A DNA stretch of 64,000 nucleotides from Nocardia fusca NBRC 14340 (GTDB lineage Bacteria; Actinomycetota; Actinomycetes; Mycobacteriales; Mycobacteriaceae): assembly GCF_001618425.1 (NCBI RefSeq), contig NZ_BDCU01000027.1, forward strand, positions 1 to 64,000, read 5' to 3'. Below are positions 1-8,015 of the stretch, one piece after another. The notes under the pieces were generated by a model. The model worked only from the letters and a program-made list of their open reading frames with translations. It did no database searches and had not been told where the DNA came from. Within the stretch, counting starts at the first letter, position 1, and every line of letters begins with the position of its first letter. The translations under genes and the position numbers were made by a program.

Positions 1-93
1 CACAGCACCGTCACGAGCAAGCCCAGCTTCCACCTTCACGAGCGAGTATCCCCAGCAGCAAGCCCCACCCACCAGGTATAGCCGGACGGCCGT

Positions 94-1038
94 TCACTCC
101 GGCGGCGTGAAGGTGGTCGTGCGTTTCAGGCCCGCTGCCCGGCCCTTTTCCGCGATGACCACCGCCATTTTCGCGCTGGCCTCGTCGATCATCTCGTCGC
201 CGAGCATCACCGCGCCGCGGGCGCCGCCGGCGGCGGAGGTGTGGTAGGCGTAGGCCTCGAGGATGAGTTCGGCGTGGTCGTAGTCCGCCTGCCGGGGGCT
301 GAAGATCTCGTTGGCCGCGTCGACCTGGCTCGGGTGCAGCACCCATTTTCCGTCGAAGCCCAGGGCGGCGGTGCGGCCGGCGGCGCGCCGGAAGCCGTCG
401 ATATCGCGGATCTGCAGGTAGGGGCCGTCGATGGCCTGCAGGCCGTGGGCGCGGGCGGTGAGCAGGATGGTCATCAGGATATGGTGGTAGGCGTCACCGG
501 TGTCGTAGCCCTCGGGCTGCTCACCGACCACGAGCGTGCGCATATTGATGCTGGCCATGAAGTCGGCCGGGCCGAAGACCAGGGTCTGCACCCGGGGGCT
601 GGCCGTGGCGATCTCGTCGATATTGCGCAGGCCCAGCGCGTTCTCGATCTGCGGTTCGATACCGATGCGGCCGGGTTCGAGTCCGTTGGCTCGTTCCAGC
701 TGGCTCAGCAGCAGATCCAGCGCGCGCACCTGACCGCCGTCGGTGACCTTGGGCAGCAGGATCGCGTCGAGTGCGGTACCGGCGCCGTCGACCACCGAGA
801 TCACATCCGCGTAGGTCCACTGCGTGGTCCAGTCGTTGACCCGCACCACCCGCAGCTGCCCACCCCAGCCCGAGTCGTTGAGGGCGGCCACGATATTCGC
901 GCGGGCCGCGGCCTTGGCCTCGGGTGCGACCGCGTCTTCGAGGTCTAGAAAGACCTCGTCGACCGGTAGGCCCTTGGCTTTGGCGATCATCTTGGGATTG
1001 CTGCCCGGCACGGCGAGCACGGAACGGCGCGGCTTCAT
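94..1038 (-). CDS. HpcH/HpaI aldolase - CitE-like lyase
   Basis: A 314-residue enzyme of the HpcH/HpaI aldolase and citrate lyase beta-subunit (CitE) superfamily, which makes or breaks C-C bonds in short acyl-CoA thioesters. FLDLEDAV (residues 30-37), Arg66 in VRVND, Glu132 in IEPQIENA and Asp159 in FGPADF match the family's substrate and Mg2+ positions. No citrate lyase alpha or gamma subunit lies nearby, so true citrate lyase is unlikely; malyl-CoA or citramalyl-CoA-type chemistry is the usual alternative. The ATG at 1038 is preferred because AGGAGAG sits just upstream. The gene diverges from the MgtE-like gene, 54 bases away. The substrate is not predictable from this sequence. Confidence 0.85.
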   Translation of the reverse strand: MKPRRSVLAVPGSNPKMIAKAKGLPVDEVFLDLEDAVAPEAKAAARANIVAALNDSGWGGQLRVVRVNDWTTQWTYADVISVVDGAGTALDAILLPKVTDGGQVRALDLLLSQLERANGLEPGRIGIEPQIENALGLRNIDEIATASPRVQTLVFGPADFMASINMRTLVVGEQPEGYDTGDAYHHILMTILLTARAHGLQAIDGPYLQIRDIDGFRRAAGRTAALGFDGKWVLHPSQVDAANEIFSPRQADYDHAELILEAYAYHTSAAGGARGAVMLGDEMIDEASAKMAVVIAEKGRAAGLKRTTTFTPPE

Positions 1039-1092
1039 CAACTCTCCTGGGGGTCGGCCCGGTCCGGCCCCGGAACATCTAGCCTGGCACCC

Positions 1093-2373
1093 ATGGCAGC
1101 TACCAGGGTGTATATCGCCAGGCTGACCGGCCTGGCGGTGCTGGGGCCGGACGGCGAGTCTATCGGCCGTGTTCGCGACGTGGTGGTCGCCGTCCGGTAC
1201 GACCGGCAAGAACCGCGTGTCCACGGCCTGGTGGTGGAGTTGCCGACCCGTCGCCGGATCTTCGTCCCGATGCTGCGCGTCACCGCCGTCGAACCCGGCT
1301 CGGTGAACCTCAACACCGGCAATGTGAGCCTGCGGCGTTTCGCGCAGCGTCCCGGTGAGGTGCTGGCCATGGCGCAGATCGTCGACTCGGCGGTACGCGT
1401 GGACGATCCCGATCTGCCCGATCTGGCGGGGGTCGATGTGTACGTGGTGGATCTGGGGATGACGCTCACCCGCACCCGGGACTGGCGGGTGTCGCGGGTC
1501 GCGGTGCGCGGGCACCGCCGGCTCGGGCGGCGGCGTACCGTGCATGTGGTCGACTGGGCTCGGGTGGAGGGCCTCACACCGTACGAGCTGGGGCGGCCGG
1601 GTCAGGATGTGAGCACCCTGCTCGAGCAGTTCGAGGGTCAGCGCGCCGCCGATGTCGCGCTTCTGTTGCGCGAACTGCCGGAGAAGCGGCGGCTGGAGGT
1701 CGCCGTGGCGCTCGACGACGAACGGCTCGCCGATGTGGTCCAGGAGTTGTCCGGCGACGATCAGCTGGAGCTGCTGGGCAAGCTCGATATCGGGCGCGCG
1801 GCCGATGTCCTCGAGGCCATGGATCCCGACGACGCCGCCGACCTGCTGGGCGGGCTGCCGGAGAACGAGGCCGAATCGCTGCTGACGCTGATGGATCCGG
1901 AGGAATCGGAACCGGTGCGTCGCCTGCTCGAGCACTCCCCGGATACCGCGGGTGGGCTCATGACGCCGGAACCGGTGGTTCTGACGCCTTCGACGACCGT
2001 CGCGGAGGCGCTGGCCCGGGTCCGGGACCCCGACCTGACGCCCGCGCTGGCCTCGATGGTTTTCGTTGTGCGGCCGCCGACTGCGACGCCGACCGGGCGG
2101 TATCTGGGATGCGTGCACCTGCAACAGTTGCTGCGGGAACCGCCCGCCCATCTGGTGGGCGGGCTCCTGGACACCGATCTGACCACTCTCCGCCCGGAGG
2201 CCCCGCTCACCGCGGTGGCCCGCTATTTCGCCAGCTACAACCTGGTGTGCGCGCCGGTGGTGGACGAGCAGAATCATCTGCTGGGCGCGGTGAGCGTGGA
2301 CGACGTACTGGATCATCTGCTGCCGCGGGATTGGCGTGCGGACGAGCAACTGTTCGAGGGTGTACGGCAGTGA
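1093..2373 (+). CDS. PRC-barrel / MgtE N-domain / CBS protein without a membrane channel
   Basis: A 426-residue protein. An N-terminal PRC-barrel-like half (about residues 1-130) is followed by an MgtE intracellular N domain of short helical repeats (about 140-250; DAADLLGGLPENEAESLL is typical) and a CBS pair (about 260-410). In MgtE these N and CBS parts sense Mg2+ and gate the channel, but the five-helix membrane domain is absent here. This is therefore a cytosolic sensor-like protein, resembling mycobacterial Rv1232c. TAGCCT ends 7 bases before the ATG with no ribosome binding site, so the transcript may be leaderless. It overlaps the next gene (GTGA), a DUF1003 membrane protein, which suggests they act together. 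Its role is inferred only. Confidence 0.85.
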   Translation: MAATRVYIARLTGLAVLGPDGESIGRVRDVVVAVRYDRQEPRVHGLVVELPTRRRIFVPMLRVTAVEPGSVNLNTGNVSLRRFAQRPGEVLAMAQIVDSAVRVDDPDLPDLAGVDVYVVDLGMTLTRTRDWRVSRVAVRGHRRLGRRRTVHVVDWARVEGLTPYELGRPGQDVSTLLEQFEGQRAADVALLLRELPEKRRLEVAVALDDERLADVVQELSGDDQLELLGKLDIGRAADVLEAMDPDDAADLLGGLPENEAESLLTLMDPEESEPVRRLLEHSPDTAGGLMTPEPVVLTPSTTVAEALARVRDPDLTPALASMVFVVRPPTATPTGRYLGCVHLQQLLREPPAHLVGGLLDTDLTTLRPEAPLTAVARYFASYNLVCAPVVDEQNHLLGAVSVDDVLDHLLPRDWRADEQLFEGVRQ

Positions 2374-2978
2374 CGGACAAGAGCACCGCGAGCCGGGCGG
2401 CGGCAGCCGCCCGGCAGCGGCTGGAGACACCGGTGGAATCCCGGTTCCGATTCGATTGGGACGCCGAGGCGTTGGCGCGCGGCAGCGAACGCATCGCCCG
2501 GTTCCTGGGCACCGGACGCTATCTCGCGTTGCAGACGGTGCTGGTGATCGTCTGGATCGCGTTGAACATCTTCTTCGTCGCGCTGCGCTGGGACCCCTAT
2601 CCCTTCATTCTGCTGAATCTGGCCTTCTCCACCCAGGCCGCCTACGCCGCGCCGCTGATCCTGCTGGCGCAGAACCGGCAGGACAACCGCGACCGGGTAT
2701 CGCTGGAAGAGGACCGGTTACGGGCGGCCCAGACCAAGGCCGACACGGAATTCCTGGCGCGCGAACTGGCCGCCCTGCGGCTGGCGGTGGGCGAGGTGGC
2801 CACCCGCGACTATCTGAGGCGGGAACTGGACGAGATCCGCGACGCACTCGACCGCCTCGAATCGGCGGCGGGCGTGGGTCCGACGCGCCCGGAAAAGTCT
2901 GCCAAGCCGAAACGCAAGAAAACCTCCGGTCACAAGCCGGTTACGGGCTCTGTTTCGTCGCCTGTCGCGGACGAATGA
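2370..2978 (+). CDS. DUF1003 membrane protein
   Basis: A 202-residue DUF1003 protein. After a basic N-terminus there are two membrane segments (about residues 45-66 and 72-96), the second including the conserved FSTQAAYAAPLILLAQNRQ. A charged, probably coiled-coil tail follows (LEEDRLRAAQTKADTEFL onwards), and the end is Lys-rich. The function of DUF1003 is unknown. The GTG at 2370 overlaps the stop codon of the MgtE-N/CBS gene, so the two are translationally coupled and presumably cooperate at the membrane. Several longer in-frame upstream extensions are only antisense or out-of-frame sequence of the previous gene. Confidence 0.85.
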   Translation: MTDKSTASRAAAAARQRLETPVESRFRFDWDAEALARGSERIARFLGTGRYLALQTVLVIVWIALNIFFVALRWDPYPFILLNLAFSTQAAYAAPLILLAQNRQDNRDRVSLEEDRLRAAQTKADTEFLARELAALRLAVGEVATRDYLRRELDEIRDALDRLESAAGVGPTRPEKSAKPKRKKTSGHKPVTGSVSSPVADE

Positions 2979-3039
2979 CCGGAAATCAGCAATATGCTCC
3001 TGACCGGTAGGTAACCTGGATCACGTTGTCCCGAGCACG

Positions 3040-3062
3040 CCGTCCGGGAATGTCCGGGACGG
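3040..3062. promoter_or_regulatory. Imperfect inverted repeat upstream of the first transglycosylase
   Basis: Left arm 3040-3049 (CCGTCCGGGA) and right arm 3053-3062 (TCCGGGACGG) are complementary except for two positions and are separated by ATG. It lies 62 bases after the DUF1003 stop and 36 bases before the transglycosylase start. It could be a weak terminator without a T tract or an operator; the sequence does not decide. Confidence 0.4.
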
Positions 3063-3098
3063 TTGCTCACCTGTGACATAGAGGAATGGTGGAGCCGA

Positions 3099-4484
3099 AT
3101 GCGGATACCTACCCCTGTGGCAATGTCGGCTCTGGTCATGGCGGGCCTGGTAGCGAGCGGTTCGGCCGCCCACACCACCTTCTCGTCGACTCCCCCGGAG
3201 GCTCCCGGGGCTCGGCTCACCGCCGATTCCGATCGTTCCGAAGACCCGGACGTGACCACCGACGCGCCACTGCCCCAGACACTCGGAATGTTGCCGGTCG
3301 AGCGCTCGACACCTCGGAAACTTCGCGCACTCAGCCCCTCCCCTGCCGACGGCATCCCGCCCTTCGGTGGCATCGTCCCGCTGCAGACCATCGACCTGCC
3401 CCGCGGGGGCGGCGCGCTCGGCATTCCGGAGATCGTGCTCGCGGCCTATCGCAATGCCGAACTGGCCCTGCAGTCCTCGACACCGGGCTGCGGTGTCACC
3501 TGGAATCTGCTGGCCGGGATCGGCCGGATCGAATCCGGCCACGCGAGCAACGGCCGTACGGACGCTGCCGGTACCACCAACCCGCCCATTTTCGGTCCGG
3601 CACTGGATGGTTCGCTGCCCGGCAACGAAGTCATCCGCGCGGCCGACGGCGGGTACGTCCGGGCGCTGGGACCCATGCAGTTCCTGCCGAGCACCTGGTC
3701 GCGCTACGCCGCGGACGGCAACGCCGACGGGCGTGCCGATCCGCACAATGTCTTCGACGCCGCCCTCGGCGCCGGGAAGTACCTGTGCTCGGGTGGCCTG
3801 AATCTGCGTGACCCACAGCAGGAATTGCGGGCGGTGCTGCGCTACAACAACTCCATGTCGTATGCGGCCGATGTGCTGAGCTGGTCGGCGGCCTACCGGA
3901 CCGGCGGCCGGCCGGCCCCGGTCACCGTCTCGCCCGATCTGGTTCCGCCGGGCAGCGCCCCGACCGAATTCCCGCCCGGCCCAACGGATCTGCTGGCCGC
4001 GCAGACCGAGAACCAGGTCCCGCCGCCCCCGCCCTCGCTGCCGGCGCAGACGCCGCGGCCGGCACCCATGATCCGGATCCCGGGCCTGCCGCCGATTCCC
4101 TGCGGGCTGCTGTGCCCGCCCGCTCCGGGCGCCCCGAAGGTCGGCGAGGCGCTGCCCGATCCGGCGCCGGTCGTTCCGGACGGACCCGCGGGCCGTACCG
4201 GTCCGGCAGCTCCGGCCCCCGCTCCCGGAGACCCGGCGGCACCGGAGCCCGGCGGCCCGTCCGCACCGGCGCCCGGCGAGAACCAGAACCCGCCCGCCCC
4301 CGCACCTGCACCTGCACCGCCGGCGCCACCGTCGATCACGCTCCCGGGCGGAATCGTCATCCCGCTGCCGATGGGGCTCGTCCCGGCTCCCGTGGTGGCT
4401 CCGCCCGCGCCGGCGGATACCGCCCCGGTAGCTCCCGAACCTGCGACTCCGGCGGCTCCTCAGGCGCCTGCTCCACCCGCCTGA
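3099..4484 (+). CDS. Secreted lytic transglycosylase with Pro/Ala-rich tail
   Basis: A 461-residue exported murein hydrolase. A signal peptide or anchor (residues 1-24, MRIPTPVAMSALVMAGLV) precedes a lysozyme-like transglycosylase domain (about 105-280). That domain has the catalytic-type Glu145 in GIGRIESGH and the family motifs ALGPMQFLPSTW and ALRYNNSM. The last 170 residues are a low-complexity Pro/Ala/Gly tail, probably spanning the wall. It would cleave the MurNAc-GlcNAc bond of peptidoglycan outside the membrane. The ATG at 3099 is chosen over an upstream TTG (3063) because it begins the signal peptide and follows GGAG. The next gene is a paralogue lacking the long tail. Confidence 0.85.
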   Translation: MRIPTPVAMSALVMAGLVASGSAAHTTFSSTPPEAPGARLTADSDRSEDPDVTTDAPLPQTLGMLPVERSTPRKLRALSPSPADGIPPFGGIVPLQTIDLPRGGGALGIPEIVLAAYRNAELALQSSTPGCGVTWNLLAGIGRIESGHASNGRTDAAGTTNPPIFGPALDGSLPGNEVIRAADGGYVRALGPMQFLPSTWSRYAADGNADGRADPHNVFDAALGAGKYLCSGGLNLRDPQQELRAVLRYNNSMSYAADVLSWSAAYRTGGRPAPVTVSPDLVPPGSAPTEFPPGPTDLLAAQTENQVPPPPPSLPAQTPRPAPMIRIPGLPPIPCGLLCPPAPGAPKVGEALPDPAPVVPDGPAGRTGPAAPAPAPGDPAAPEPGGPSAPAPGENQNPPAPAPAPAPPAPPSITLPGGIVIPLPMGLVPAPVVAPPAPADTAPVAPEPATPAAPQAPAPPA

Positions 4485-4643
4485 ACAGGCGTTTCCATCG
4501 GACGCGCGGTAGCCGCACCCACGCCGGAAAGGCGGGCCCGGACACCGGCCGGGCCCGCCTGCCGGTGCGCCCGGCCGGGCGGGCGGGAACCGAGTTCCGA
4601 AGCGGCGCCGCCGCTTCCCATTCCCATCCGCGCGGAAATAATG

Positions 4644-4684
4644 GTCACGGAGGAGTAACAAACAGATCTCGGATGCGGTATGGT
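4644..4684 (+). promoter_or_regulatory. Candidate MtrA box overlapping a promoter
   Basis: GTCAC (4644-4648) and GTAAC (4655-4659) form a direct repeat with a 6-base gap, the arrangement described for the actinobacterial response regulator MtrA. The second half-site overlaps a -35-like TAACAA (4656-4661), which is 17 bases from a -10-like TATGGT (4679-4684). A weaker pair, GTCAC (4696-4700) and GCAAC (4707-4711), follows. The downstream gene is a peptidoglycan hydrolase, a known class of MtrA target. Confidence 0.5.
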
Positions 4685-4760
4685 CGACGCAACAGGTCAC
4701 GGACCGGCAACGAACCACTCGTGACCGCAGGCTGTGCGTTGAGATGAAGGGCTTGAGTAC

Positions 4761-5615
4761 GTGGGGCGTCACCGTAAACAGCAACCTGCCACCGTTTCCC
4801 GTAGCTCGGTGATCGCACTCACCGGGCTGGTTCCGGCCGGAGTCGTGGCCACCAATGCCGCCGCGGCAGTGGTCACCGATCCGACCGCGGCCTCGGTGGC
4901 CATGCAGGTCTCGGCACTCGGCGCCGCCCCCGCGCAGGCCGCCGCCCCCGCCGCGGTCGACCCCACCGCAATGCACGCCATGGCCAAGCAGTCGCCCGAG
5001 GCACGCGTCGAGGTCAAATCGGTCGCGCTGGATCCGAACCGCCCCCGCAACGATCTCCCCGTGGCCGCGTCCGGTATCCCCGGTATCGCCGAGGCCGCCT
5101 ATATCGGCGCCGCGGAGATCCTGGCCGACGAGAATCCCGACTGCAATATGCCGTGGACCATGCTCGCCGGTATCGGCCGGGTCGAGTCCACCCATATGAA
5201 CAACGGCCGGGCCGATGCCGACGGTAATGCCCTCGCCCCGGTGTTCGGCCCCGTGCTGGACGGCAGCCTGTCGGGCAACAATGTCATCCACGATTCCGAC
5301 GGCGGCGCACTGGACGGCTTCAGCGGCTACGACCGCGCCGTCGGCCCCATGCAATTCCTGCCGGAGACCTGGACCAGTTTCGCCGCCGACGGCAACCGCG
5401 ACGGCATCTCCGATCCGCAGAACTACTACGACGCCACCCTGACCGCCGGCAAATACCTGTGCTCCGGTGGCCTGGACATGAGCGATCCCGCCCAGCAGAC
5501 CAGGGCGATCCTGCGCTACAACAACTCGATGGCCTACGTGGCGAACGTGATGGCCTGGGAGCAGTCGTACCAGACGGGTATCGCACCGCGGCCCGCGGAA
5601 CTCCCCAAGATCTGA
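4761..5615 (+). CDS. Secreted lytic transglycosylase
   Basis: A 284-residue murein lytic transglycosylase resembling mycobacterial Rv1230c. It has a basic start (VGRHRKQQ), an export segment at about residues 15-40, a linker, and a lysozyme-like domain (about 105-275). That domain carries Glu142 in GIGRVESTH, the AVGPMQFLPETW motif and the C-terminal ILRYNNSMAY. It shares the domain with the preceding gene but lacks the Pro-rich tail, so the two look like a tandem duplication. The GTG at 4761 is chosen because the export signal begins there. The 276-base upstream gap holds a promoter and candidate MtrA box. A D-x-N-x-D-G-like loop (ADGNRDGISDPQ) may bind metal. Confidence 0.87.
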   Translation: MGRHRKQQPATVSRSSVIALTGLVPAGVVATNAAAAVVTDPTAASVAMQVSALGAAPAQAAAPAAVDPTAMHAMAKQSPEARVEVKSVALDPNRPRNDLPVAASGIPGIAEAAYIGAAEILADENPDCNMPWTMLAGIGRVESTHMNNGRADADGNALAPVFGPVLDGSLSGNNVIHDSDGGALDGFSGYDRAVGPMQFLPETWTSFAADGNRDGISDPQNYYDATLTAGKYLCSGGLDMSDPAQQTRAILRYNNSMAYVANVMAWEQSYQTGIAPRPAELPKI

Positions 5616-5634
5616 CCGCACTACCATCGGCGGT

Positions 5635-6771
5635 ATGCCAGTGGTAACGGAAGCGGAGGTGCGGGGCGCTCTCGCGAAGGTCGACGACCCGGAGATCCGC
5701 AAACCGATCACCGAACTGGGCATGGTGAAGAGCATCCGGATCGAACCGGACGGCAATGTGCATGTCGAGGTCTACCTGACCACCGCCGGCTGTCCGTTGC
5801 GCACCGAGATCACCCAGCGGGTCAGTACCGCGGTCGCCGACGTCCCGGGCGTGGGCGCGGTCTCGGTCGATCTCGATGTGATGAGCGACGAGCAGCGCAC
5901 CGAACTGCGCAAACAATTGCGCGGTGACTCCGCCGAGCCGGTCATCCCCTTCGCCCAGCCCGGTTCGCTGACCCGCGTGTACGCGGTGGCCTCCGGAAAG
6001 GGCGGCGTCGGTAAATCCAGTGTGACGGTCAACCTGGCGGCGGCACTCGCCGCCCGCGGCCTCTCCGTCGGAGTCCTCGACGCCGATATCTACGGCCACT
6101 CCATCCCGCGCATGCTCGGTACCGACGCCCGGCCGACCCAGGTCGAGCGGATGATCATGCCGCCGGTCGCGCACGACGTGAAGATGATCTCGATCGCGCA
6201 GTTCACCAAGGGCAACACCCCGGTGGTGTGGCGCGGCCCCATGCTGCACCGGGCACTCCAGCAATTCCTCGCGGATGTGTTCTGGGGCGATCTGGACGTC
6301 CTGCTGCTGGATCTGCCGCCCGGCACCGGTGATGTGGCGATCTCCATCGCCCAGCTGATCCCCAACGCCGAGATCCTGGTCGTCACCACCCCGCAAATCG
6401 CGGCTGCCGAGGTCGCCGAGCGTGCCGGCGCCATCGCACTGCAGACCCGGCAGCGGATCGCCGGTGTGGTGGAGAACATGTCCTGGCTGGATCTGCCCGA
6501 CGGCACCCGGATGGAGTTGTACGGGTCCGGCGGCGGTCAGGCGGTGGCCGACCGTCTCACCCGGGCGGTGGGCGCGGAGGTGCCGCTGCTGGGTCAGATC
6601 CCGATCGAACAGGCGCTGCGGGAAGCCGGTGACGAGGGCACGCCCATCGTGCTGAAGGATCCGGAGAGCCCGTCGGCCGTGGCCCTGCGCGGAGTGGCGG
6701 ACAAGCTCGCGGTCCGCCGGCGCGGTCTGGCCGGAATGTCGCTGGGTATCGACACCACCCGTCATCTCTGA
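5635..6771 (+). CDS. mrp: Mrp/ApbC-type iron-sulfur carrier P-loop ATPase
   Basis: A 378-residue Mrp (ApbC/NBP35) ATPase thought to carry and deliver Fe-S clusters in the cytosol. An N-terminal MIP18/DUF59 domain (residues 1-85, with Cys53 in TAGCPL) is fused to a deviant Walker P-loop GTPase/ATPase domain (GKGGVGKSS, 121-129; LLLDLPPGTGD; VTTPQ). The CxxC that usually follows ENMS in this family is missing: the sequence reads ENMSWLDLPDGTRMELYG. I recall the same in mycobacterial Mrp. TACCAT lies 7 bases before the ATG with no ribosome binding site, so it may be leaderless. The position next to the transglycosylase matches mycobacteria. Confidence 0.93.
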   Translation: MPVVTEAEVRGALAKVDDPEIRKPITELGMVKSIRIEPDGNVHVEVYLTTAGCPLRTEITQRVSTAVADVPGVGAVSVDLDVMSDEQRTELRKQLRGDSAEPVIPFAQPGSLTRVYAVASGKGGVGKSSVTVNLAAALAARGLSVGVLDADIYGHSIPRMLGTDARPTQVERMIMPPVAHDVKMISIAQFTKGNTPVVWRGPMLHRALQQFLADVFWGDLDVLLLDLPPGTGDVAISIAQLIPNAEILVVTTPQIAAAEVAERAGAIALQTRQRIAGVVENMSWLDLPDGTRMELYGSGGGQAVADRLTRAVGAEVPLLGQIPIEQALREAGDEGTPIVLKDPESPSAVALRGVADKLAVRRRGLAGMSLGIDTTRHL

Positions 6772-6790
6772 GCGCACATAGACTCGGTCC

Positions 6791-7111
6791 ATGCTCACCC
6801 TGCTGCTGTACGTCGTGATCGTCGGTTTGGTGGCCGCAGTCCTGTTCCTCCTGGCCAGCGCCCTGTTCGGGCGGTCGGAGGAGTTGGGCCCGCTCCCCGA
6901 GGGCACCACGGCGACGGTGCTACCGGTGGAGGGCATCACCGGCGCGGATGTCCGGGCGCTGCGCTTCCAGCAGGTCGTCCGCGGATACAAGGCCGGCGAG
7001 GTCGACTGGGCGCTGGCCCGGCTGGCCGCCCGGATCGATGAGTTGCAGGGTCAACTCGCCGAGGCCCGCGCGGCCGATGCCGCCTCGCAGCACGGTCCGG
7101 AGCAGCCGTGA
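6791..7111 (+). CDS. DivIVA-domain membrane protein
   Basis: A 106-residue protein with one N-terminal membrane helix (about residues 2-26). A short DivIVA-like segment follows (ITGADVRALRFQQVVRGYKAGEVDWALARL, about 49-78) and leads into a coiled coil. DivIVA-type segments read as FxxxxRGY-x-EVD and localise proteins to membrane curvature or the growing pole. This is the counterpart of the small gene in front of tag in mycobacteria (Rv1209). TAGACT (6779-6784) lies 6 bases before the ATG without a ribosome binding site, suggesting a leaderless start. Its stop overlaps the GTG of tag. A polar-growth role is inferred from the domain only. Confidence 0.82.
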   Translation: MLTLLLYVVIVGLVAAVLFLLASALFGRSEELGPLPEGTTATVLPVEGITGADVRALRFQQVVRGYKAGEVDWALARLAARIDELQGQLAEARAADAASQHGPEQP

Positions 7112-7689
7112 CCGGCTCCGTGGCGACCGACACGCTGATCCGTTGCCCGTGGTCGGTGGAATCGCAGCTCTACCGGGACTACCACGACCAGGAATGGGGC
7201 CGGCCGCTGCACGGGGACGACGCCCTGTTCGAGCGGCTGTGCCTGGAGGCGTTTCAGTCCGGCCTGTCGTGGATCACGATTCTGCGCAAACGACCCGCGT
7301 TCCGGGCGGCGTTCGCCGGATTCGCCATCGACCGGGTCGCGGAGTTCGGCGACGCGGATCGCGAACGTCTGCTCGCCGATGCCGGCATTGTGCGCAATCG
7401 CGCGAAAATAGACGCGTGTATCGCCAACGCGAAAGTCGCGCGCGAACTCGATATCGGACTCGACGAATTGCTGTGGTCCTTCGCGCCGCCGTCGCGACCG
7501 CGTCCGCGCGCATTGCCCGATATTCCGGCGACGACGCCCGAATCCATCGCACTGGCAAAAGAATTGAAGCGGCGCGGTTTCCGTTTCGTCGGGCCCACCA
7601 CCGCGTACGCGCTCATGCAGGCCACCGGTATGGTCGACGATCACTTGGCCGAATGCTGGGTCGATACCCGGCCCACCGCGGTCGGCTGA
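7108..7689 (+). CDS. tag: DNA-3-methyladenine glycosylase I
   Basis: A 193-residue Tag enzyme of the helix-hairpin-helix superfamily that removes 3-methyladenine from alkylated DNA. The conserved N-terminal RCPWSVESQLYRDYHDQEWG provides the zinc Cys and His and base-pocket aromatic residues. FQSGLSWITILRKR and GFRFVGPTTAYALMQATGMVDDH are family signatures, and the terminal CW supplies the second zinc-site Cys. The length is normal. The GTG overlaps the stop of the DivIVA-like gene, so both are probably translated from one mRNA. Confidence 0.95.
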   Translation: MTGSVATDTLIRCPWSVESQLYRDYHDQEWGRPLHGDDALFERLCLEAFQSGLSWITILRKRPAFRAAFAGFAIDRVAEFGDADRERLLADAGIVRNRAKIDACIANAKVARELDIGLDELLWSFAPPSRPRPRALPDIPATTPESIALAKELKRRGFRFVGPTTAYALMQATGMVDDHLAECWVDTRPTAVG

Positions 7690-7750
7690 CCGATCACATT
7701 TGGACGTCGAGTGTCCGTCATCTCATGCGATAGGGAAGAATGGACCGAGT

Positions 7751-7779
7751 GCGGTCCGTCGTCTCAGCCGACGGACCGC
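7751..7779. other. Perfect 11-bp hairpin in the leader of the DUF3117 gene
   Basis: GCGGTCCGTCG (7751-7761) pairs exactly with 7769-7779 around a 7-base loop. It lies between tag and the DUF3117 gene, 68 bases upstream of the latter's ATG. It could stop readthrough from tag, although no T tract follows, or structure the leader of the small gene. Confidence 0.5.
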
Positions 7780-7847
7780 CCGGTTGGCGACAACCGGAGT
7801 TCCGAGCAAGTGCGCAGCATACAGCGCAGATCTGGAGGGAGCAGAGG

Positions 7848-8015
7848 ATGGCGGCCATGAAGCCCCGTACCGGGGACGGTCCCCTCGAGGCAACCAAGGA
7901 AGGCCGTGGGATCGTCATGCGGGTCCCACTCGAGGGTGGCGGGCGTCTGGTCGTAGAACTCACGCCGGACGAAGCCGCGGCACTCGGTGACGAATTGAAG
8001 AGTGTCACCGGCTAG
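7848..8015 (+). CDS. DUF3117 small conserved protein
   Basis: A 55-residue DUF3117 protein, strongly conserved across Corynebacteriales (mycobacterial Rv1211) and of unknown function. It begins MAAMKPRTGDGPLEATKEG and ends in the acidic LTPDEAAALGDELK; no signal or membrane segment is present. The ATG at 7848 is preceded by GGAGGGAGCAGAGG and gives the standard family length; a longer in-frame start at 7740 is rejected because the extra residues match nothing. Its last 14 bases overlap the RlmA-like methyltransferase gene, implying co-translation. Confidence 0.92.
   Translation: MAAMKPRTGDGPLEATKEGRGIVMRVPLEGGGRLVVELTPDEAAALGDELKSVTG

Noticed and set aside
94..2430. A 778-codon minus-strand open frame crossing the MgtE-like gene
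   Set aside because: Only its last 314 codons (from ATG 1038) encode the CitE-like enzyme; the rest is antisense of a clear plus-strand gene.
4485..4760. ydaO-type cyclic-di-AMP riboswitch in front of the second transglycosylase
   Set aside because: Such riboswitches precede many actinobacterial wall hydrolases, but the conserved core segments are not present here.
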